64,000 bases of DNA from Antedon mediterranea (Eukaryota; Echinodermata; Crinoidea; Comatulida; Antedonidae): positions 19,576,288-19,640,287 of the forward strand of contig NC_092676.1 in NCBI RefSeq assembly GCF_964355755.1. The letters run 5' to 3'. The translations under genes and the position numbers were made by a program. Shown here piece after piece: positions 26,476-38,261 of this stretch. Position 1 is the stretch's first letter; every line of letters starts with the position of its first letter. The notes beneath the pieces are model-generated. The model saw only the letters and a program-made list of their open reading frames with translations. It searched no databases and was not told the origin of the DNA.

Positions 26476-28219
26476 CTACTATTATTTTCCCAGAACTATG
26501 TAAACAGTAAAAAAAGTTACACAAAGAAGACAATTGTCTGTTTCATTATTAAAGTCAGCTTTTTATTGGTATAATTTAGAAATCATTAGCAATTAGGTGC
26601 TGCCCTCAATATGTAATTGTTAGTTGGATCGATCCATTTGAATCACGGGTAATAAATAATAGAACATAGAAATTAGAACATTATATAATTTGTAAAAACA
26701 ATTCATCTATTTATATATTCAGTAATTAACCTATTTATTGTACTTTCAATATATTATTAAAAATTGTTTGATTTTATGTTTCCAAAGAAAAGTTTTCAAA
26801 AATTAGATATCTCTGGATAAAATTTTGTTTTAATATTTATATATTTTTCCTAATAATTAATAAGTATGATAAAAATGAACTTAAATTTAATATTTAATTG
26901 AATAATTATTATAATATTTATTTAATTTGTAATTAATAGAATCCTGGGTGTGACCTAGCACTCTTGTTTGCCATCATCCTCATTTCTTCAATCCCCAACC
27001 ACCAACTTTGAAACAACATAACATTTTATTCATTCAAATACAAACAATTCTTCATTTCATCATCATTCTGTTTTTGTTAAAAGAAGTTCATATCAGTAAA
27101 CCTGTACTTGTAAAGTACTATAATATGATTATGATATGTATTCATAAATTTATTCTGATATTATTTGTCAGTAAGGGTAGTTAGGAGAATTAGTCATTGT
27201 TGTATAATAATAATAATATAAATAGATTGGTAAACACAATACATTCAAGGTCGTGGTGCTATAGTACTTTTCATAATACAGTACACACAGAGTACAGATA
27301 ACCTCTCATATCTGTGTATCCCTGTATCATACACCATGTTAACATCAAGATCGGTAATTAATATCATAATCATTGGGTAATCTCTTTCTTATCTTTTTGA
27401 TTACAATGAATTTATGATTACAGTATTTTTAGAGCAAAAATTTCAACAACCAAAAAAAGTGTTCTGATCCTGTTTCAGAACCTTTTTTTTTTTTCAAGCT
27501 GAAATTGGCAAAACTTAACGAAAATAAATCTAATCTGTATTCTCTTTGATTTAAGCACTATTGAAAGCAATTTTAGCTTCGGAAACCTGTTTTGCGAAAT
27601 CTTTATTTACAGAAATAATTTTGTTTAACGTGGAAAATATGCCAAGATTCTTATTTTTTTGGTAAAAGTACATTACAGGTCTTACATATTAAGAGGAAGA
27701 AAACTATACATAAGCAATAAATACCCTGGTATACAAATAATACTTACGTCATCCTTCCATTTAATCTTATTGAGGACAAACAAAACCATAAAATTATTAT
27801 ATAAAAGTTCAGTGAAATACAGTATACAGATATTCATCTTATTATTCCACTAAAAATAGACTAAAAATAGCTTAACAACACAGCAATTAGTTTACAATAT
27901 TTGTAGACTACTAGATTTGGATTAATAAGGTCAAGTGAGAAGTGTATTATTCAAAATTGAACCTTGATACTACTAAAGTACTTAATTCTGCCTTATTTTT
28001 ATGTCCTTGACTCTTTCCCTCTGCTAGTAGTAGCTAGGTTGTTTTATTAACTGGGCCTTTAACCACATAAGGACCCCTTAGATCTGGAGTACTAGGTAAA
28101 CTGCTCCCCTATGTTGCTAAAATCAAATCTGCAACGCTACACACTCACCTATTTGGTTATTTTCTTATTTGTTAAATGTATTGTGTGATGTGTTCCAATT
28201 AAGCGATAACCTTGAAATA

Positions 28220-28290
28220 CTGTAGTGGTGCTATTGTTGCTTTAAGATGCCTGTCATCCCAAGGTGATTGGTTCAAATCCTATGTGGAAC
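28220..28290 (+). pseudogene. tRNA-like remnant (possible tRNA-derived SINE head)
   Basis: A perfect B-box (GGTTCAAATCC, 28270-28280) is preceded by TAGTGGTG and CCTGTCAT, resembling the D-arm and anticodon region of tRNA-Asp (GTC). The anticodon stem and acceptor stem do not pair, so this is not a functional tRNA. It is more likely a tRNA-derived retroposon head or a decayed tRNA. Confidence 0.3.
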
Positions 28291-29019
28291 CAGGATTATA
28301 ATGGCAATTAAGGCTCTGTCACACCTCCTTTGAATCTGTGCATATACATAATTAATATCTCATAGTTTTATTTTATTTATTTAAAATTTTTCAAAAATCA
28401 TTTTATAATATTATTATTAGAGTTTCAATGTATGAAACACAACATTTTCTGCTAAAATGAGTTTGATAACGGAATTGTATTAAATATTTTTATATCCACT
28501 AAAATTTGAAAAACTGTAAAATGTCATTAGTATAATTTTGTACCATTTCAATTTTTTCAATCATCGACATTTTTATTCCATAATCAATATACATTCCACG
28601 ACCTATATTCTATATTGCTAAATATAGGTGTCCTTCTGGACATAAGAAATTCACTTCCTAATAAACACCTATAGAGCCGGATATTTCATACCCAAAATTT
28701 CCTCTCAGCCTAAATTACTTTTAACTGACCAACTTCCTATGTTTCCATGGCATTTAAAGTAACAATAACCGTTTGGTGCATCATAATACACTACAGTACT
28801 TATATCTTCTCAAGCAGAAAGGATGATCAAAGAACTGAGAACTTGCAAAGATATCTTATTACTGAACTGGCCTAGAAATAAATGAACTTATATGAAGTCA
28901 TATAGAACAGAAATGAAATTAGATAAAATATGCAACCTTATCAACAACAAAAGTTTAAACGGGTCATTATACGGTCAAAAATTATGGTTTTAAAAAATAA
29001 TAACAGCAGGCCTTTACGA

Positions 29020-29385
29020 TTGTTGAGTGTGAATCATCCCTTAAGGGCGGGGATGCGGATGTAACCCCTATTTTGAAAATTATGACCAAACATAAAAGTA
29101 CATACTTAATGCATAGCAGAAATAGGAACAGGCAGTGACGCTTATTATAGTTAAGTGTAATCCCATTTTTGAAAATTATAGCCAAAACTAAAAGTACATC
29201 ATTTGTGTACAGCAGAGTCAGTAGACTTTTATGATAGTTGAGTGTAAACCTCATTTTTGAAAATTATAACCAACAAAAAAAGTACATTATTTGTGCACAA
29301 CTGAGGCAGCAGACTTTTATGATAGTTTAGGTGTGAATCGTCCCATAAATGTGGGGAAGCGAACGTAACCTCTATCATAAAAGGT
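29020..29385. repeat. Tandem repeat, about 90-bp unit, 3-4 diverged copies
   Basis: The core TTTTGAAAATTAT(G/A)(A/G)CCAA recurs at about 29071, 29167 and 29255. Each is followed by AAAGTACAT and preceded by TTGAGTGTAA/GAATC. The outer copies carry a CCC(T/A)TAA-GGGG-A-GCG insertion absent from the middle ones. An open frame on the minus strand follows the repeat and is not a gene. Confidence 0.7.
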
Positions 29386-31287
29386 TGAGGTCAATGCTTG
29401 ATGTATTTCTACTGTTGCTTTTGTGGAAAAAATAATATTCACAATTATTAGACTGTATTGCTATTTGATTCAATTTGTAATTATTGCTTTGCTTTAATAC
29501 ATATCTAAAAATAGTGAAATCGTCATTGAAATGCATGAAGGACGGCCTTGCTAACTATTTTATACAACCCTCGTCAAGGGCACGTCCTTCGGGGTTTTCT
29601 GGTTTAATTCCCTGAGATAATTGTGTTCCTCTGATCAGCCAGAAAACTGTTAGTATTGACTAGGAACATTCCGGATACAATACATAGCAATTGGACTATG
29701 ATAGATGATTTGACAATGCTTTTTCAGGTTGCTAGTGCTCAAATCGAGCAAGCGAGAATTAGTGCCATCGAACTTCTTTTAACGCATTCACTACGAGAAT
29801 GAATAATACTGCAGGAAGTTTTCGGTGCAGTTGAACGAATATTTATATTTTTGTTTACCAATGGCTGATTAAGTACTACCATGATCAGTTTTTCCTCGTG
29901 ATGCACACGTTTGAATGAGATCATGAATTTGTGAATGAGTTGAAACGAAGTTTGTGACCGGAATTGTAATTAATAATAGACTTGCTCCATTGATGTGAAT
30001 TGTCTACGACAATATAACGTCTGACAATAGCCACAAAAATATTTATATAGCATCTGATCATAGATGCAACAATAGTTAGTTTTCAATTATAGATTCTATA
30101 ATACCCATGTATGTAGATTTGCATTGTATGCAAGAAGGTACACAAAATAAAGTGTTATTGAAGACCGAACAAGCCAGACACACTACTACTCACTACCTAA
30201 TTCATTAAAATACTGAATAATTGTGAGAAATTATGTATTATTGTGTTAAAAAATTGACTTTTAATACTAATTCACTTGAGATTTTCCAAAATGTCCACAT
30301 CTGGGTGTTCAAATTCTTTGTATTAAATATTGCAATAATCGATTATTTATTTCTTGGAAAGGGTCGTAGGACATGAACATGTAGACTCTGATTTTAAATT
30401 TGCAGGTTTTTTTTCCTAGGGTGACACCACAAACGTATTGCCTATTGATACATACTTCATGATTCTAGGCGACCAATGACACAATCTACGTAGATTCTAG
30501 GTTTAAAAGGTTGAAAATTAAAAACTTAATATACTCCCGAAAATACGGTACTTTAGTTTTGTTTACAAGATATTATTTTCAATTTAAATAAAAAAAAACT
30601 TTAGATATTTTCTATTCAGCTGTGATTTAAACATAAAGTTATACAGCATGGTAGCATTTTTCAGTTCTGGTGTTTATCCGTAAGTAATTAACGCGTACAG
30701 AGCAGTTGGTATCGATTTACCACTTCCCGTCGTCGCACTCTACAAAAAAAATCACTTTGTCGAAATAGAAACAACTATAACCAAATGATTATTTAAGCAT
30801 GAGTTTGTTTTAGTATTGTTTCGCATTCAGTTACCATCTTTTTTCTGCGATGAAAACATGTGGGTGTTTTGAAGTTAACCTTGGCCTAACTCTACAATTA
30901 TTAACCCATCACTGACATTATGATCGGCCAAGCCATGTATGAAAACAATGAAGGCATAATATCTGTAGTCTGAGAACAAAAAATGAAAATAATTTGATTA
31001 TTGACAAATTCGTTGTTTTCCACTTTATAAATTTACAGTGAAGTTTCTTAATGCGGTTTTTATCAATTAGGCAATATATTTAGTTTTATTTTCCTAGTTA
31101 AATATATTATTTAAATTAAGAATCAAAATATCTACCGTAACCAAATCTCTTGCCTTTCATCGATCTTACTTATCATACTTACCCTTACTATAGATACATC
31201 ATAGACTAAGCTTTCACTTACGGTATATAAAATGTGCAAATTATATTCAATGGAAACAAAATATTCTATATAAAATAACTTTATTAT

Positions 31288-31445
31288 AGCTCTGTCTACA
31301 CTATCAAATTTTATGTGACAACAAAAATGTGATGTGCCCATATATGGACACGATGATGTCATACTACTACCATATTTGAGCACATCACTACCATATTTGA
31401 GCACAACACTTTTTTGTCAAACTAGTTTGATAGTGTAGACAGAGT
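31288..31445. mobile_element. MITE-like palindromic element, family A copy 2
   Basis: This is the best-preserved copy of the family. It starts with CTCTGTCTACACTATCAAA on the left and ends with TTTGATAGTGTAGACAGAG on the right, a 19-bp perfect terminal inverted repeat. Inside are GTGATGTGCCCATATATGG and two CACATCACTACCATATTTGAG-type segments. There is no coding sequence. Confidence 0.8.
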
Positions 31446-31740
31446 TTAACACAAGTTCTTGGCTAGAAAACAACCTAGTCATGATATTGCAGGTTTTTCC
31501 CGTTGATGAATGGGGGTCAGTTCTCCTATGGGGCTATTATTTAATTCGTACAGTACATTTTTATGCATGGGCCTAGTTATGAAAACGAAACATTATGTTC
31601 TGATGAGTCAGAGAATGACTTTGGACTTTTTACGGCAGTTATTCAAGTTTACATTTACACATTAATGTCAATTTTGTCAACAAAAAAAAAGATTTTCTAG
31701 AGAAAAAAAAAATAGCACTTGACAATAGAAGCCTCGTTCG

Positions 31741-31845
31741 CGACACCCCTGTTAAGGGACACTTTTTAGTGAAAAAAATCATGGAGAAAAAATATGTTCT
31801 AACACTACAGCCAACTGCTATATTCAGAGGACACCCCTGTTAAAC
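31741..31845. repeat. Interspersed repeat (GACACCCCTGTTAAGGGACA), copy 2
   Basis: This shares ACACTACAGCCAACTGCTAT and GACACCCCTGTTAAGGGACA with 24535-24650. The motif GGACACCCCTGTTAA occurs twice here about 90 bp apart, so the element may itself be built from tandem units. Confidence 0.55.
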
Positions 31846-31849
31846 TGTG

Positions 31850-34800
31850 TTTTCTATTGTTTTAATGAATTTCTCTGGAAATAAAATCCAAACAATTCTT
31901 ATTTATAGTCGTACTACTACTACTACTATACTCCAGTCAGATACTACCATATTTTTATACGATTTTATCCGACTGGGAAGTAATCAAACTTGTAAATTGT
32001 TTGATTTCAATTTCCGCAGCAGCCAATTTTGAACAAGTTTGTAAAAATAAAATGATTCATGTCAAACCTGATTTAGAAATAAATGAAAAATCTGTATTTA
32101 TACTGACGTATTGTATTGAGTATTTACTATAATATTCGTAATTTTATTGAAAAGTATCTTGCATATTACCGCTTTAAATTAAGTAGCCAATACAGAGTGA
32201 TAGCCATGTTAAAGTTAAACATCATTCATATTGACACAGGAAAATATGAGAGAAATTATATCATACGAATCATACTCGTTCACACTTCAGATATCACGAT
32301 AACGATTCATATTAATATGAGAAAAAACATGATTAACTCTTTGAAGAATGACAGTAATGATGTTGATGGTAGCGAACGTCATCAGCTAGAGTCGCGGTCC
32401 CACGAGGGGTTATAACCAATTTATACTGGCTCTATAAATATTCTGGACTAAGCAGGGTTCATTGAGTGGCCTTGGCCCAAGCTAATCTAGTAGATATATC
32501 CAGTGGAACAAGATGTTTGATTGTGACGTTAATTTCGCTGTATTCTCGACACCGACAGTGATCATGTGCAAGGACGTTGTATTTTTAGCACAGTGTCGTT
32601 CGTAAGCACTTCCTACGCAAGTGCGCAAATCTTAGTTTTCTTTTTATAGTACTACTGTAGATGAAACCATATAGCCTAATCTGGACTGTTTATCAGAATT
32701 CAATTGTTTACCAACAGAGTGCTGCTAATCGCTTCTATTTGTAATGTCATATTATGTTCTACTCTATGGTCAGTTGTATCAGGCTAGTTGTAGGATATAA
32801 CTGTCTTGAAGAACAAGTTTCTTTAGTGACGGGGACAAGTGTGATTATGTAAGAAACTTGTTTTATTGATGGAATAATGAATGTGAACTAAGTGGTCCTG
32901 TAGCTTAGTTTCCTTAGAATCCTAAGCCTTTGGTTTTATTCTTGTTTTGATCAATTTTTTTTTTATATTCTGTGGGTGTTTTTATATAATTTTCCAATGC
33001 TATACTTGTGCTTAACTTCAAAATAACAAAATTGATCATTATTTATTTATACAAAGCTCTTGTTTCTGCCTCAAAATAAAATATTTATTGTACTAGTACT
33101 ATCAACCATAGGTCATCATTAGGTACTGTATACTTTTATATAATATACGCAAACATTAATTAATTTTAAAGAAAATTGTGTAGTATGTTATCTATAATTA
33201 AATAGATTCAGTGGTTAATATATTTTGTAGTTATTATTTATTATTTATGTAATGTTTTGCCCCTGAATTATATTGATTTAGTAATTAGCCTTATAAGTGA
33301 TATACTACATCATTAATTTTTAAAGGTTACAAATGTTGACAGTTTAATCAATTACAACCATTAAATTTAGACATAATCTATTTTGTAATTTCAATTCATA
33401 TCAGATATTCAAGGACTTTAATAGATCATATTTTTTTTTTAATTTAAAATACTAGTATATTTATTATAAGGATATTTTTACATCTATAAGTAATGTATTA
33501 CATTAATGTAAACAAAATTAAATAATGAAATATAATAGGATAAAATTTGATAAATTTAGATTTAATGTTCACCTCACAATGTTCACCTCACAATGTTCTT
33601 TAAATTAAAAAGAAGCGACAATTAAATGTTTCATACTTTAATATTTCAACTTTTTCTAATTTATAAATATTAAGATAAGATAAAATATTTTGTTTTCAAT
33701 AAATAGAATAAACTTTTTATAAGAATAATGGATGGTAAACAATATGTCAAATGTAACTGAATACTAGTTGACCTGTCTATATTGTTGACCTGTCATAGAA
33801 AGTACAGTACTGCTGGTACATTTTTTTTTATAGACACAATACACAATTTGTTTTAGCTTGGTCAGGATCACTTAGGTCAACAATAATCAATCATAAACCA
33901 TCTTGTGTATCCATGGACATGGCCTAGGCAGGTGGCACACAGCAACTACAAGTGTTCCTTGTAAGTTGATACTATTAATGCTAATTCCATACAGTCATAC
34001 CAACATCTATAACTTCCCCCAGACTTACCCAACCAGCGAGGGCAGTATTTAGCTTTTTCTTCTAAGGCAATAACATCCTATGAAGTAGGTCTGATATAAA
34101 CCTGTAAAACACTACTACACAGGGTACTTTTGTTTCTAATAAGTAGACCATCTAACAAGTCTTGTTGTAAATTTTTATTTTTTTTGGTTCAAATTGTGAA
34201 CATATCCCAATGGGTAATATTATTTCATGTTAACCTTCTGACCTCATAAACAAGTTCAAGTGAAAGACATTGAACTTTTAAAACCCTGATGGATAAAATA
34301 CACATGCCCTCAACAATGTTTGTTGATGTTATAATTAATTTACTTACTTTTTGTCTAATTCACTTTAAAATAGTGATCTGTTTAGTATGAAATTGTGATA
34401 TACATGTATATATTTTAATTAAAAGAAATAAATAGAAATTATTTTTGGGTTCAGAGATAGTATACAACCTAATTAGTTATTTATTACAATTAAATGTGAA
34501 ATAATCACTTTCCAATACTGTTGTTAAGTGATAACCTATTTACTAGAAACCCAATTATTTATATCTGATGAAGTGAAAATGTCTAGGTAGGCTATCTATC
34601 TGTCTGCACTTTTATTTTTAATGAAGTTTATATTGTTTACAGTTGAATCATTTTGTGTATTCAAGTAGTATGTCAATTTATGCTAGCTTCTTCTATAAAT
34701 TATGTAATATATATATATATATATTATTAATAATAATATATTATATATGTAAATAGTTTTAAAAAGTCTCCGAAATTGTGGGTTGGGGGTACATTAAACT

Positions 34801-36420
34801 TTAACAATTTGTTTATTTGGCATTCAATTAAATAAATACTCGATGGAAAAACAATACACAATGAAAAAGTCCTCTTAATCATATACACCAAATGTTTTTC
34901 ATAAAGTATATAAAAATGAATATTTTATGAAAAAGCTAAAAAAAAAACATTTTTGTTAGATAAATATTACAACCTGTATTGTTACAAACATGTGAATTTA
35001 TAATAAAAAAAAAAAGGGTAGGTTTCAAATTATTTTTAAAAAGCGGGATTATGAGAGATTATGTTTCATTAAAAAGACAGACATATGTAGTCTGTCCATG
35101 GAATAATAATAATTACTCCATGGTCTTACTGGGTGTCTCTGGTAACACCATATTCAATAGTAAACAATAGACAATTGAGGGTTAGACACATATTCAAATG
35201 CAGTTCAAGGAAACATGGATTGAATTGAATCCTAGAGAGAAAAAAAACATAATTTTGCTTTTTTCCAAATAAGGTTGTTTTAACGCTTTTCTCTCTGTCC
35301 GACCTTGTCTGGTATCTGTCACTAACATTGCGTCTGTCGGGAATTTAATTTCGTTTAATCTTTTCAATCACTTCATCTTCCTAAAGTCTTTTATTCTATG
35401 ATCCCTTTGTTTCAGTATTTTAACTTTCACTTTGTATGATTTATAATATAGTCACATATTGACTATACTTCACATTTATTTAAATAGATATATTTTTATT
35501 GTCTGAATCAAAATTTAAAATCTTTTTCACTTAAAGTTAAATAATAATTTAAAAACTTTCATTTGTGGCCCTTTAATATATTACCTTGAACTATGGTGTT
35601 AGTATAAGTATAGGTTGTACTAAGGTAATTAAATTATTGTATATGTATTTGAAAGTCATCAATATGTATAGGCAAACTATTTTGACCTTTTGCTGGTGTC
35701 CTGACCTCAGTAATTGAGTGACCAATTAAATGTTTTACCTTGTGTGTTATTAAGCCACTGTGGCCTTTTTTTCTCTTGTAGAACAAGGTTTTGGACTTGG
35801 CTCAAAACCCTTGATGACTGATGTGATTTTAAATGCTATACTATCCATGCTGTGGATAGACTACAACTTTTCATGAATATTCATATAAATGGGAGGAGTT
35901 ATCACATTGCTATGGGTCTATCTGAGACATTGATTTCAATAATTTAATTATTTTACTTTATATTTCAGATATGAACGAGTAATTATGTAAATATTTACAG
36001 TTTTGCTGTGATAATATTCATAAATCATAATTGATTTTTTCATTTTTAAATTATAAATTTATATTCATAAAAGAAATAATATATGTTTATAAATATTTAT
36101 TATGAAAACATTTTATTTTGATACAATATAATTAATTATAGCAATGTACTACGTACGTATTATTATAACAAAGACACATGAGGGATTTTTGTACCATTTA
36201 TAGTATTAACGTTGAACTTCCGTGTTTTAATCATACGAATAATATGACTGTAGTTAAACAATTCAATTCTTTGAAAATTTAGTATGTTGAAGGCTTCTTA
36301 CTTTTTAGGGGAATTTTGTCTTTAGTCATGTATTATGCAAAAGACCTGTCAATCTTCATAGTCACCGCCTACCCATGCTAGTCAGCCAACAAGAATGCCT
36401 TTTGTAATCAACTTCCTCTG
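31850..36420. other. Intronic AT-rich sequence, no gene seen
   Basis: I see no convincing coding region. A GC-richer end of a short frame (about 32340-32415) has no recognisable motif. There is an (AT)n run at about 34706-34724, and a direct duplication of GTTCACCTCACAAT at about 33568-33596. Confidence 0.45.
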
Positions 36421-36424
36421 CTTA

Positions 36425-36494
36425 ATTTGCATAATATATTCAAGGTCGTCTGCTCTATGAGGTCATGCATGTCACCTAGTGCTAGCTTATAAAA
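36425..36494 (+). promoter_or_regulatory. Compact putative internal promoter: octamer, NR5A site, IR6, TATA
   Basis: In 70 bp the sequence shows ATTTGCAT (octamer, 36425-36432), TCAAGGTCG (extended NR5A/SF-1 half-site, 36440-36448), AGGTCA-n6-TCACCT (inverted nuclear-receptor repeat, 36460-36477) and TATAAAA (36488-36494). The order and spacing fit a TATA promoter starting near 36518, about 350 bp before the ATG at 36868. NR5A receptors are known activators of vertebrate NR0B1 and NR0B2, so this is consistent with family biology. The leader would hold a 19-codon upstream ORF (36600-36656) and an acceptor-like TCTTTTCAG ending near 36840. Function is inferred. Confidence 0.5.
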
Positions 36495-36867
36495 CTGCGG
36501 ATGATAAGGTTTGACTACAAAGTAGCAAGGACGCATTGGTTATTGAACAGTGTGTAGTGTGCTCTCTCATAGATATCATCATTATACCGGTGAACATAGA
36601 TGACAGTTGATTGCAATAGGAGTCGTTGGCCTTTTAACACAATCAATACATATTGAGGGAGCTCTAGGCACACACTATCTTCTGAAGGCAAATAGGAAAA
36701 ACCTAATAGGCATTTTATACATTGGTGGATCTTGACACTTTTGGAAAATCTTTCTGCAAATTATAATTGGTGGTGAACCTTGATTTGTTGTGGAGGAGTT
36801 TGTTCGTAAGAGCAATTATTTTGTGAGTGGTCTTTTCAGGTCCACGGAGAACATTTAAAATAGCAGA

Positions 36868-37158
36868 ATGTCTGCAGCTACAGCCGAAAAGGGGCCTATT
36901 CACATGTCTGTGGTACAGTTTCACAGATCGTCTAAGTTAGAAAAACAACTAAGAGCGACGGAAATTTACAAAATTCATGGAACATGTCAATGTCCAAAAA
37001 TCGACTCTAAAAGTACAATTCTGTACCGATTACTAACAGACACTTATTTTAACTCAAACTCTTGTTGTCGGAGCGGTTGTGGATTTTGCTCATCCGCCGC
37101 AGAGAGTAAATTAAAACTTTTACTAGAAGAGTCAAAGAAACATCACCTTTTGCAATAA
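36868..37158 (+). CDS. NR0B N-terminal-domain-only protein or alternative NR0B first exon (96 aa)
   Basis: This 96-residue frame contains Cys40-x-Cys42, nine residues, then ILYRLLT with the LxxLL motif at 52-56. The order and the nine-residue gap equal those in NR0B exon 1 and in the N-terminus of vertebrate SHP and the DAX1 repeats. A second unit follows: Cys66, Cys67, Cys71 and Cys74, then LKLLL (82-86), also an LxxLL. The frame has no ligand-binding or zinc-finger domain and ends KKHHLLQ. The ATG has A at -3. A donor-like A|GTAAAT at 37106 leaves phase 1, which would splice in frame to NR0B exon 2 (39393) and give a 158-residue product lacking helices 1-7. Without splicing it is a small, basic, Cys-rich LxxLL peptide. 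Homology to the NR0B N-terminus is clear from spacing. Which transcript exists is inference. Confidence 0.7.
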   Translation: MSAATAEKGPIHMSVVQFHRSSKLEKQLRATEIYKIHGTCQCPKIDSKSTILYRLLTDTYFNSNSCCRSGCGFCSSAAESKLKLLLEESKKHHLLQ

Positions 37159-38171
37159 TTTATGGTACTTTCTTTTTAAAGCAGTCACTATGTCAAGTAG
37201 GTATAATAAATTATACATTTTTTTTTTATTCATTCATACAACCAAAATTAGAACATGGCGTTTTCTGTTTCTCACTTTAAGCCCATGACGTGTCACACTC
37301 GCTTTCCAGAGGCAAACATTATAAAACTATTTCTTAATTTGTAGGTACAGATACAGATCTTAAATGAGCTTGTAGTTTCCATAGCTAAAGCTTCTGTTCA
37401 CTATTCCTCTACTTTAAATATCATTTTCTATTCCTATTTTGTTTGTTACAATTTTTATTTAGCAATTTCCTATAACATTTTGTACATTAATTTTTTTGTG
37501 GACAATACAGCAGATTGTGAATGTTTTAGTTTAAGAAAAAAAACCGTTATTATTATATCCCTGACTTTGGTAATTAAATACTGTATTAACAACAATTATG
37601 AAACTCAATTTAAATTGCAAATTTCAAATCTCGCCTTCTTTTACATCATCAACAGAAACCTGTTGATTTTGATATTTTCCCATTGATATTGTGATTGGAA
37701 AGTTCAGAAATAACATGAAAGAAAATTGTCTACAACAAGATTTAATGAATCAAAATATATGGCTTTGTTTAACAGTGAATGCTAGTTACACATACTATTA
37801 AATATACAATATGAACCATTAAATTTAATACTATAAATGCATATAAATATTTATGATCTGATGTATACCGTATTATTAATTTATTTATTATTAAGATGTA
37901 AATTTTAGAAAACCATCTTATAAATCTGGCAGGATTCCACTGTAATACGTGACTGACTTTGCATAGACACTCTTTTATATAACAGTAACACTTACTGTAG
38001 CTGTATAACGATATCTATTGTATATATGATTGTACAAATAAATACATTCTATTGTAAGTTATTCTCTAGAATATATACTGCACTGTAATCCTGCCATTAT
38101 CAGTACAATTAAAGTATTTAAAGAGATTTCCCATAAATAGATATCTCACTTATTCAATCCACAATAGTGGA

Positions 38172-38261
38172 TTATATTATGGTGCTAATTCCTGGACAAT
38201 ACTTCAGTTTTGTTCCTGATTCCGGTTGGAAATTACTACAGACAAAGGCTCCAGCCTTCAT
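38172..38261 (-). other. Possible small antisense exon
   Basis: On the minus strand a good acceptor (CTATTCTTCCACAG) is followed at 38261 by a 29-codon frame, MKAGAFVCSNFQPESG and onward, ending TAA at 38172. Composition is richer in GC than the surroundings. The product is too short to recognise, and it may be chance. Confidence 0.2.

Noticed and set aside
28270-28280. Functional tRNA gene
   Set aside because: The B-box is perfect, but the acceptor and anticodon stems do not pair.
36715-36924. 69-codon minus frame overlapping the NR0B-like module
   Set aside because: It is antisense to a frame with clear family motifs and has none of its own.
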